Below are positions 20,269 through 27,060 of a stretch of 29,703 nt of DNA, piece after piece. Below the pieces are notes generated by a model. It did no database searches and was not told the DNA's origin. It saw nothing but the letters and a program-made list of their open reading frames with translations. A program made the translations under genes and the position numbers. Source of the DNA: Fibrobacterota bacterium (GTDB taxonomy: Bacteria > Fibrobacterota > Fibrobacteria > UBA5070); the NCBI GenBank assembly GCA_016715065.1, contig JADKBN010000012.1, forward strand, positions 1 through 29,703, written 5' to 3'. The first letter of the stretch is position 1; every line of letters starts with the position of its first letter.

Positions 20269-20850
20269 TTACACCACAGACAATCGATTTAGATCAAAAA
20301 TATCAATTTGTTCTTTTTCAAACAACTGCTCCAACGAGGGCACTCCATTTTTAACCGCGAATTCAAGTTCTGCTTCCGCAATTGGAATCGCCAGTAGCCA
20401 AGTCACTATTTTTTCATCCAATTGCAAGGGAGACAAACGCTGTTCCCAAAGAAAAGGAGGCAAAAACAACAAGTGCCGCATTAGTGAAGAATCACAATAC
20501 TGATCAAGCACATTTGGGAAAATGACCCCTGGAGCAACGAGCAAGCCAGACTTTTTCACGAAGAGTGCTGCTGTTGCAAGAAAGTTAGGAAATTCCGGAA
20601 ACTGAGAACCGCATGCCCCCACAATTTCAGATCGAACGCTCAGCTCCTTTCCATCCTTTCTCAGGGGCATCTCTGAAACGCCAATTGTCGAATATGCTAT
20701 GACCCCAGCCCATGGAGAATCAGAACACGAAAGGATGTCGATGTTATTTAATTCGCTATCGTCCCAGTACCGATGAACCTGCGGAACCCCACCGAAGGCT
20801 ACCGCAGCAGCCTTCGCGATTTGTTTGCTCTCCAGTTTTATATCACCCAA
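20269..20850 (-). CDS. YqcF-like immunity protein (suppressor-of-fused domain)
   Basis: Antitoxin that neutralises the adjacent toxin. 193 codons, intact. Motifs typical of the SUFU/YqcF family: KAAAVAFGGVPQVHRYWDDS, NNIDILSCSDSPWAGVIAYS, TIGVSE, KELSVRSEIVGACGSQFPEF, FVKKSGLLVAPGVIFPNVL, HLLFLPPFLWEQRL, KIVTWLLAIPIAEAELEFA and EKEQIDIFDLNRLSVV. The order agrees with B. subtilis YqcF (immunity to the YqcG toxin) over the full length. The start is TTG 20850, with AGGGGA about 5-10 nt upstream; it lies 9 nt after the ancestral end of the toxin gene. AT content is higher than in flanking DNA, consistent with horizontal spread of toxin/immunity cassettes. Confidence 0.9.
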   Translation of the reverse strand: MGDIKLESKQIAKAAAVAFGGVPQVHRYWDDSELNNIDILSCSDSPWAGVIAYSTIGVSEMPLRKDGKELSVRSEIVGACGSQFPEFPNFLATAALFVKKSGLLVAPGVIFPNVLDQYCDSSLMRHLLFLPPFLWEQRLSPLQLDEKIVTWLLAIPIAEAELEFAVKNGVPSLEQLFEKEQIDIFDLNRLSVV

Positions 20851-20859
20851 TTTTGTCCC

Positions 20860-20964
20860 CTATAGTCCAAGGTAGTCGCCAGTAAGATCTCCCCCTTTAT
20901 GGCTGCTATTTGAGATAGGAAGCTCTGGTCGATATTTTGATGGATTATTGTGCTCATTTAAAAA
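20860..20964 (-). pseudogene. Cut-off 3' end of the GH-E nuclease domain
   Basis: In the same frame as the toxin and directly after its TAA, 34 codons read FLNEHNNPSKYRPELPISNS, SHKGGDLTGDYLGL, then TAG 20862-20860. NNPSKYRPELPxSNxSHKGE-like sequence is the conserved C-terminal motif of GH-E/YqcG nucleases. So the toxin was about 554 residues before a CAA, GAA or AAA codon became TAA, or a base error produced it. Confidence 0.82.
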
Positions 20965-22524
20965 TTATCCCCTATCAATCCCTCTTTGCCTTGCGCTCTG
21001 CTGGTGTTTTCTGAATTCATATCCTGGCTTATGCCCCATATCCCAACGCTGTTCCTTGCTCATGAATTGTCCACTAACCGGATCTCGAACTCGCCCGGTG
21101 CTCGGCTCTACTGCATCCTTCCACACTTGATCCCGTACACCACTCCTAAATCCAGACGGTCGATCATATGATCCCCCACCCCCCGTCCCCGGACAGGTGT
21201 TGTGCACCGCGATCCCGAGGCTTCCCACAAGGTAGTTGTGGACGCCTTCCACCTCGAAGTTGAAGACCTTTGTGGGGGCCGTCTCGAAGCTGCGAACCGA
21301 GTCGATCGCCAGCAACTGTCCTTGAATGGGCATCCATAGGGAATCCCCAACCTGGAGGTCTTTTGCTCCGGTCCAGCCGTGCTGGGAGGTCCAGAAAGGA
21401 TGCTCGGTAGTGGCGGTGATGGAATCGCCGCCGGCGAACACCATCACAAGTGAGGTGGCCAACCGGACAAAGGTCCGCGCCACTCGCGACCGGGTCAGGG
21501 CTCGCGTACTTGGATCCATGGCCAGGACAGTGTCGCCCGTCTTGATTTCCTCGATGGGACGCTGGTCATTGTCGACAGAAATCGGCGTTCCTGCGGGGAA
21601 ACACTCAAATCCATTTGCGCAGGATCCACCCGTACAATTGGGACCAACCGACGGCTTGGAGGAACTGCCGATGCCCGGAGGTTTGATATTTCCACGTGGT
21701 GCCATTCCTGAGTTGGCTTCCCCGATGTAGACTCCCGATCCCTTGTTTCCGGCACGACCAAAGTTTTCGGTGAGACCCTTGTACAAGCCTCCCTTACCGG
21801 CACCAGCCATCCTGGCTCCCAGTCCGCCGCCCAGCATTCCGGCGGCAAACCCGACTCCTTCGAGGATCATCTCGCGTTCCAACTGCTCGATCTGGTTGGG
21901 ACACAACGGTCTTCCCAGCAGATCGGTACCCGTGTAGGCTTGCCGTGCCTTGGTTCCTACATCAATCGCCGACTTCATCAGCATGGCAGCACCTGCGATG
22001 GCAGCAACCGTCAAGACCGCGGGAGAAGCCATGGTCAAGGCTGCACCAAAGGCGACACCCGTCGCAAAGGCAGTCACGCCCGTCCAAAACACCTGGTCCT
22101 GGAATTCCGGAGTCCAGACGTTGGCCCCCATCGGATCCAAATTCCCCAGCGGGTCATTCCCCTCGAACCTGTACAAGTTCGCGTCGCCTGCATCAAAACC
22201 CAGCGGGTCCATGGAGAGGAAGCGCTGCAAGGTCGGGCTGTACCAGCGGTTGCGGAGGTGGTAGAGGCCGGTGCTGCCGTACCACGGCAGGCCCTGCAAC
22301 ACGCGCTCGCCTTCTAGGGTGGCGGGGTCTCCGGCCACGTCGTCCGTGGTGAACCATTTTCCGTCAGTGCCGGCGCCGGTGTAGACCTTGAAGGTGCCAA
22401 ACGGGTCCACGAGGTAGGTGCGGGTGATGTTGCCGGATTCGTCGGTTTGGGCCTCCGTGTTCCAGTTGTTTCCGGCTAGGAGGTAGCGGGTGGTGGTGAC
22501 TCCGGACTTGGTGCGGAATTCCAC
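20965..22524 (-). CDS. RHS polymorphic toxin C-terminal part: RHS core, pre-toxin HINT, GH-E nuclease (truncated both ends)
   Basis: Contact-type toxin tip. 519 codons from a GTG at 22524, which is probably not a true start: RHS proteins are much longer, and the frame is closed by a TAG just upstream. Domains: last RHS repeats (RYLLAGNNWNTEAQTDESGN, TRTYLVDPFG), the RHS core end (YHLRNRWYSPTLQRFLSMDP, GFDAGDANLYRFEGNDP), a hydrophobic helix pair (GVTAFATGVAFGAALTMASP), then a HINT protease fold from ECFPAGTPISV to YLVGSLGIAVHNTC, and a nuclease tip with WDMGHKPGYEFRKHQQSARQ, the GHxxxxE motif of GH-E nucleases. An in-frame TAA (20967-20965) stops it early. The immunity gene follows directly. 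Confidence 0.88.
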   Translation of the reverse strand: MEFRTKSGVTTTRYLLAGNNWNTEAQTDESGNITRTYLVDPFGTFKVYTGAGTDGKWFTTDDVAGDPATLEGERVLQGLPWYGSTGLYHLRNRWYSPTLQRFLSMDPLGFDAGDANLYRFEGNDPLGNLDPMGANVWTPEFQDQVFWTGVTAFATGVAFGAALTMASPAVLTVAAIAGAAMLMKSAIDVGTKARQAYTGTDLLGRPLCPNQIEQLEREMILEGVGFAAGMLGGGLGARMAGAGKGGLYKGLTENFGRAGNKGSGVYIGEANSGMAPRGNIKPPGIGSSSKPSVGPNCTGGSCANGFECFPAGTPISVDNDQRPIEEIKTGDTVLAMDPSTRALTRSRVARTFVRLATSLVMVFAGGDSITATTEHPFWTSQHGWTGAKDLQVGDSLWMPIQGQLLAIDSVRSFETAPTKVFNFEVEGVHNYLVGSLGIAVHNTCPGTGGGGSYDRPSGFRSGVRDQVWKDAVEPSTGRVRDPVSGQFMSKEQRWDMGHKPGYEFRKHQQSARQRGIDRG

Positions 22525-22639
22525 GACCTCTTCGTCGAGGTATTGATCTCCCTATGCGGATTTTCAGATCACGTCCGTCTTCGACGATGTGCAATCCATC
22601 GCTGAAGTCGCCCGTTCGCATCGATCCTGTCTGCGCAGG
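22525..22639 (-). pseudogene. Possible remnant of upstream RHS coding sequence
   Basis: Minus-strand frame from 22621 reads MRTGDFSDGLHIVEDGRDLK, shifted by one base from the toxin frame near 22545-22555, where the toxin frame meets a TAG. SDGLHIVEDGRDLK could be RHS sequence ahead of DQYLDEEVVEFRTKSG. The rest of the RHS gene is missing, so the cassette is an orphan tip. Confidence 0.35.
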
Positions 22640-23115
22640 ACAGCGGGGCCCATCCTACCCTTGGGCACAAACCCAGCCGCCACGGCCCCGCTGGGGCTCC
22701 GGCTTTGCTTTGCAAAGTCGGAGCTGCAAGCCCGAGCACGGCCCTTGGGCGGGCGCTTGCGGCCGTGCTCGGGGCTTGTCCTGCGCAAACGCCGGGACCG
22801 CACGAGCCAGGGTTTGGCGCAGGCCCCAGCGGCAGGGAACAAGCGATATTTCGCCGCCGGAGCGTGGCCAGCCGTGCACCGGGTGCCGCAGGCGCATTGC
22901 GCCGGCGAAGGCAACAGGGCGACAGGGCCTAATGGCGCTGTTGTGCCTCAAGGCCGGTCATTTGGCGGAGCCAAGCGCGAGGAGTCCGCCCAGGGCACGG
23001 CGTGACGTGGGCGGCGACGAGAGGCCGGTGGGCACCAACGCGGCTATTAGGCTTTCGCCCTGCCACGCTCCGCCGACCCGCACAGCGGGGTGGATGGGCC
23101 GAATGCTAGGAGGCC
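22640..23115. repeat. GC-rich hairpin-dense element, about 0.48 kb
   Basis: Very GC-rich stretch with nested inverted repeats: 22727-22743 pairs with 22761-22778 (arms begin CAAGCCC and end GGGCTTG, one bulged base), and 22692-22726 folds around CTTTGCAAAG. Arrays of CAGCGGGGCC/GGCCCCGCTG-type words recur, and CCTAATGG (22928) and CTATTAGG (23043) resemble the CCCCTAATG ends of repeat family 2. Both strands are open for 100 codons or more, but the readings look compositional. Possibly a multicopy non-coding element; no function assigned. Confidence 0.5.
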
Positions 23116-23164
23116 CGCGGCGAGGGGGGTGGAAAATTGGAGATGTCGTCAGGATCTGTCAGCC

Positions 23165-23203
23165 AAAAACGAAAGCGCCCCGATCTCACTAGGAGACCAG
23201 GGC
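23165..23203 (-). terminator. Rho-independent terminator of the integrase-nuclease operon
   Basis: On the minus strand GCCCTGGTCTC and GAGATCGGGGC form an 11-bp stem (with G-U pairs) around loop CTAGT, followed by GCTTTCGTTTTT. It lies about 50 nt after the stop of the nuclease gene. Confidence 0.75.
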
Positions 23204-23254
23204 ACCAGATTCCATGAGGATTTGAAGGCTGCGGCCCCCGAGAGCGCCGAAGGG

Positions 23255-24129
23255 TTACTTCTTGGTGGACTTTCGCGAAGACGCCGAAGAAGCCTTCTTG
23301 AGGTCGGCAGGCTTGAGACCTGTCGAACTCGTGATGATGTCCCACGAAACGCCGTGCTCCTGGAGCTTGCGCGCCGTGTCGATGGCCTTGGCCTGTTCGC
23401 CGCGAGCTTCCAGCCATTCAACGACTTCAGATCGGAGTTGTGTCTTTTTCATGTAGGCCTCGACTTCCTTGAGAGTCAATTTACCGACTTCTGCGGCCAA
23501 AGTGAAGAGATTGCGATATTCCTCGGGTGAAACGAGGGCCTTCAAGGCGTCCGCGCCCCGGAATACCTTCTCCCCCGGCTTTGCGACCCTGCCATCGCAC
23601 CACGTAGCACTTGTGCAATCGCGTTGCCTGCCTGTTCCCAGGCCAAGAACTCGTCCCGCGACACCTCGCGCACCATGGTCTCGAAGTGCAGCCACACCCG
23701 ACCCCGGCTTTCCGAATGCACCGCGTTGCGGATCCGGGCCGGCTTGGTGTCCGTTACCAAAGCCACCGGCACCACCTCATCCTTCGGGAATCGCTCCAAT
23801 AGATCCAGGTAGTAGTGCGCCGTGCGGTGCAGGTTCACGGACTTGGCGGTTGCCCAATGCTCGATCAGAACCACCAGAACCACCGACCGCTTGGCGAAGG
23901 TGTAGCGGATGTTCAGATCCATCACGTAGCCCTTGCGGGCCAAATCATGCTTGCGCGTGGTCGTGTTCAAAAATTCCCACGACAATGGCTTGCCCCACTG
24001 CTTGACGGCATCGGGAAGCAGAAATTCCAGCGCATCGACGGGATGATCCTTCAAAAGCTGCTTGATCGCCTGATCCATGTTGGTCAAGCGCTCACGCTGT
24101 GGGTTCTGTTCCTGCTTTGATTGGGGCAT
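23255..24129 (-). CDS. Rpn-like PD-(D/E)XK nuclease (recombination-promoting nuclease family), one frameshift
   Basis: Predicted DNA nuclease related to Rpn/YhgA-type proteins. The ATG at 24129 starts MPQSKQEQNPQRERLTNMDQ, 5 nt after the integrase stop. Order: DQAIKQLLKDHPVDALEFLL, DLARKGYVMDLNIRYTFAKR (acidic residue of the core strand), SVVLVVLIEHWATAKSVNLH (the LIEH-type catalytic strand), RTAHYYLDLLERFPKDEVVP and VALVTDTKPARIRNAV, which follow the Rpn order D ... hhhEHQS ... R..Y ... P+hxhh. An indel in a GGGG run near 23590 shifts the frame; beyond it come GEKVFRGADALKALVSPEEY, LKEVEAYMKKTQLRSEVVEW and a basic tail ending SASSRKSTKK. About 290 codons. Last gene of the element operon. Cargo (defence) or accessory recombination roles are both possible. 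Confidence 0.62.
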
Positions 24130-24134
24130 GTCGT

Positions 24135-25124
24135 TCAATGTAACCCTTTCGCTTCTACCAAAATCTGTCTCTCCGCCGGGTGGCACCGGGTGTGGACCTC
24201 CTTGGCACGCACCTGCGAGACGTGCGTGTAGACCTGCGTGGACTCGAGACTGCGGTGCCCCAAGATCTCCTGGACCGCCCGCAGGTCCGCACCGTTTTCC
24301 ATCAGCAAGGTCGCGCAGGTGTGGCGCATCATGTGGCAGCTCACACCCTTGCGGTCGATCCCCGCCTTTTGGAAACAGGCCTTCACCATCTTGCCCACCG
24401 TGATGTCCGAATACACCTCGCCGCGGACACCCAGCCACAGCCAGCTCTGGTCGTCCACCGGAGCCAAGTGGACCCGCACCCGGTCCAGATAGGCACGCAC
24501 CCAAGCGAGAGCCCGTTGGCCGATCGGGACGTACCGATCCCGACCTCCCTTGCCTTGGCGGATAAAGATCAATCCGCGCTCCCAATGCACATCCACTGTC
24601 CGCAGATGCGAAAGCTCCGCACGCCGGATCCCGGTGGAATAGAAGACCTCCAAAATGGCCCGATCCCGCAGGCCCAAAGACGTCTGGACGTCGGGCACGG
24701 CCAGGACCTGTTCCACCTCGTCGACCCGCAAGATTCCTTGAGGAAGCGGCTTGCGGAAGCCACGGATGCGCAACTCCTCGACGGGCTCGGTGGTCATCAA
24801 GCCTTGCCGCACGCACCAACGGCAAAACAGACGCGCACCAACGAGGTATTGGCAGAAGGCCGACTCCGCCTGGCTGTGGCCCATCAGCCAGCGCCGAAAC
24901 GACATCGCGTGTGCTGAATCGAACTCGCTGGGCTCGGTCAATCCGGCGATGTCGGCGTATTCGATCAAGCGCCGCAAGGCGGCTTGGCGATTCAAGACCG
25001 TGTTGCCGGAGAAGCCGTTCACGCGCAGCCACTCGATCCACCGGGCACACCATTGCTGCAACACCGTGCGACTGGGAATCTGCCAGGCACGCGGGCCACG
25101 AGGTCGGCCCGGATTCACCTTCAC
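24135..25124 (-). CDS. Tyrosine recombinase/integrase (XerC/D-like)
   Basis: Site-specific recombinase of the integrative element. 329 codons, intact. The GTG at 25124 overlaps the ATPase stop in a GTGA junction. N-terminal SAM-like core-binding domain (residues 20-110: QQWCARWIEWLRVNGFSGNT, RRLIEYADIAG), then the catalytic domain with Arg in YSTGIRRAELSHLRTVDV, Lys in IRQGKGGRDRYVPIG, HxxR in SCHMMRHTCATLLMENGADL, His in QEILGHRSLESTQVYTHVS and the nucleophile Tyr in VYTHV. All six catalytic positions are present, so it should be active. It is followed at 5 nt by the nuclease gene. No attachment site could be identified from one sequence. Confidence 0.95.
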   Translation of the reverse strand: MKVNPGRPRGPRAWQIPSRTVLQQWCARWIEWLRVNGFSGNTVLNRQAALRRLIEYADIAGLTEPSEFDSAHAMSFRRWLMGHSQAESAFCQYLVGARLFCRWCVRQGLMTTEPVEELRIRGFRKPLPQGILRVDEVEQVLAVPDVQTSLGLRDRAILEVFYSTGIRRAELSHLRTVDVHWERGLIFIRQGKGGRDRYVPIGQRALAWVRAYLDRVRVHLAPVDDQSWLWLGVRGEVYSDITVGKMVKACFQKAGIDRKGVSCHMMRHTCATLLMENGADLRAVQEILGHRSLESTQVYTHVSQVRAKEVHTRCHPAERQILVEAKGLH

Positions 25125-26920
25125 GCCGCCACCAACGGACGGTGACCGACAGAGGAACCGTTCGAGGTGGACAGGTACGATACGACGGGATCTGTCGTTT
25201 CTTCTCTATATGCATTCCCAACCACCCCGACCGATCCATCGTTTGGCCCCACATTCCCTTCCGGATTCTGCTCGCCAAGTGCCATTTCATCGAGCTTTCC
25301 AAGCACACTGGGTTCGACGGGCACCGGTCGGACCTCAGGCCGACCACCCCCCGACCGCTCACCCGTCCGACCCGACCACCTCCCGCAAAAACCCGACCAG
25401 GTGCCATCGTACTTGTGTGCGGGGTACTTGGCTCGCAACATCGCAAGGCTCGGAAGCCCCGATGCCACCAGGCCCGTGGCCGATTCTTCCAGGCACGCGA
25501 GCCGGTAGGTGCTGGCCTGTGGACCTCGCAGGGCGGTCACCAGTTCCAGTTCTTCCAGGCGGCGAAGATGGATCTTGAGTTGGGTATCGCCCCAATGCGT
25601 TCGTTCGCGCACCCAACGGCGCGTGAACCGAAACAGGTCGACGTCGCAGCCTTCACGCTCGGCGGCGGCACGCACCTCGCCGCACAGCACTCGCCACAAG
25701 CGCAAGGTCTGCGGCGGCAAATCATCGAGGCTGCGGCCCAACGCGTGCCCGGCCAAAAACGTGGCCAACTCGATGTCGTCCAGATCCACTTCGATGAAGC
25801 GCCCATGGGCATCGTGGCGGATGGTCTTCTGGTGCTGGTGGGCCAATGCCACCGCCGACACCAACGACAAGTACTTGACCTGGTCGCGGCGCGTGCGGGT
25901 CTGGTGGCTGGCAAACGTCAGGTCCTTGGCGTACGGGTTCACCACGTCCAACGGCTCCAGCAAGCGTTGGGCGTTGCGCCACAACTCCAGGCGGGAAGCC
26001 GTCTGGCGGCGACCAATCATCCCTTCGCGCGTCAGATTCTGGCGCTGGGTGCGGTGGATTGCCTCGGTTTGTTCGCGGCTTTCGTCCACGCTCAACACCA
26101 GGCATCGGTTCTGCAATTCGGGGTCGATGTCCGGATTGGTGGTGGTCATCGCCAATGCCACCGGGCCTTCCGTGCGGTATTCCTTGGTCACCAGCTGACC
26201 CGAGTCCGGATCCTTGGTGGTGCTGGCCATGGTCAAGACGCCATCGGACTGCAACAGCTTCAGACTGTACGAAGCCCGCCGGACTCCTTCTTCTTCGGCG
26301 ATGAAGAGCACCTTGTGCCGTAAGTCCTGGCCGCCCATGTAGAACAGGGCTTGGCCGCTCATGGCGGAATACCGCACCACGTCTTCTTCCGGCAGGGTCC
26401 GCAACACGCCATCCAGAAGCGACGACTTCCCCGCCGCGCTGCTGGACTGGATCAGAAGGCCCAGTGGGCTTTCCAGGTGGCGACTGGTCAGCGAAAGCCA
26501 GCACAGAAGCTTGTTCACGATTTCGCCCACCATCCCCGATGACTCCAGATCCGCAAGCAGTTGGAGCAGGAAACCAGGCTGGCGCAGCAAGGCCAAGGCG
26601 GAGGATCGGTCGGATTCTGTCATCAAAGCGACCGGGACTTGGGGAGGCAGGCGCGACTCTTCCACCTGAGTGCGGAGGCGTTCTTCCAGCAACACCAACA
26701 GACGGCCCAGGTCCCGCTTGACCACCTCGTGGTCCACGCCCAATTCGATGCTGGCCACCCGCACGAACGCTTCCCGCGCCTTGGCCAAGTACAGATCCAG
26801 CGTATCCAGATGGAAGTGATCTCCGCGAGTCACGCGCAGGTTCAGGCGCAGGGCTTCCATCGAGCGATTGCGCCCCAAGCCAAGGATCCGCCAGACGCGA
26901 TCGCCCACCCGCCACAACAA
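25121..26920 (-). CDS. P-loop ATPase/helicase-like replication protein of the integrative element
   Basis: Predicted replicative ATPase working with the upstream primase. 599 codons from a TTG at 26920; no ATG/GTG/TTG exists upstream in frame, so the start is doubtful. Domains: N-terminal LWRVGDRVWRILGLGRNRSM, ALRLNLRVTRGDHFHLDTLD, helical EAFVRVASIELGVDHEVVKR, Walker A in LLIQSSSAAGKSSLLDGVL, YSAMSGQALFYMGGQDLRHK, Walker B-like VLFIAEEEGV, sensor region AMTTTNPDIDPELQNRCLVL with SVDESREQTEAI, then the C-terminal winged helix RERTHWGDTQLKIHLRRLEE. The set resembles the ATPase half of large CHC2-primase/ATPase proteins of integrative elements. Family recalled from memory, not searched. The stop overlaps the integrase start. 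Confidence 0.72.
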   Translation of the reverse strand: MLWRVGDRVWRILGLGRNRSMEALRLNLRVTRGDHFHLDTLDLYLAKAREAFVRVASIELGVDHEVVKRDLGRLLVLLEERLRTQVEESRLPPQVPVALMTESDRSSALALLRQPGFLLQLLADLESSGMVGEIVNKLLCWLSLTSRHLESPLGLLIQSSSAAGKSSLLDGVLRTLPEEDVVRYSAMSGQALFYMGGQDLRHKVLFIAEEEGVRRASYSLKLLQSDGVLTMASTTKDPDSGQLVTKEYRTEGPVALAMTTTNPDIDPELQNRCLVLSVDESREQTEAIHRTQRQNLTREGMIGRRQTASRLELWRNAQRLLEPLDVVNPYAKDLTFASHQTRTRRDQVKYLSLVSAVALAHQHQKTIRHDAHGRFIEVDLDDIELATFLAGHALGRSLDDLPPQTLRLWRVLCGEVRAAAEREGCDVDLFRFTRRWVRERTHWGDTQLKIHLRRLEELELVTALRGPQASTYRLACLEESATGLVASGLPSLAMLRAKYPAHKYDGTWSGFCGRWSGRTGERSGGGRPEVRPVPVEPSVLGKLDEMALGEQNPEGNVGPNDGSVGVVGNAYREETTDPVVSYLSTSNGSSVGHRPLVAA

Positions 26921-26962
26921 CGCTTCGCCGTCGGAAACCAGCTCCGATGCGGGTTTGGAAGG

Positions 26963-27040
26963 AATGCTGGCCCCCCGTTCGTCCTGAGGAGTCCCGAGCT
27001 TGTCGAGGGGCGTCTCGAAGGGCGAAGGGAAATGCTGGCC
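26963..27040. repeat. Repeat family 1, copy 3, with 10-bp flanking direct repeats
   Basis: The palindrome core 26975-27029 begins CCGTTCGTCCTGAGGAG and ends CTCGAAGGGCGAAGGG. It is flanked by AATGCTGGCC at 26963-26972 and again at 27031-27040, a perfect 10-bp direct repeat like a target-site duplication. It lies at the primase/ATPase junction and is readable through in the ATPase frame. Confidence 0.88.
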
Positions 27041-27060
27041 AGAAGCGGGCGGCTCTGCGG

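Noticed and set aside
22655..22951. Minus-strand 98-codon frame inside the GC-rich element (MRHNSAIRPCRPVAFAG)
   Set aside because: No ribosome binding site, and hairpin repeats dominate the stretch; more likely an element than a protein, though similar translations may exist in annotations.
23542..25446. Single 634-codon minus-strand frame covering the nuclease and integrase region
   Set aside because: Only its last third is the nuclease; the rest is a shadow of the integrase, whose catalytic residues lie in another frame.
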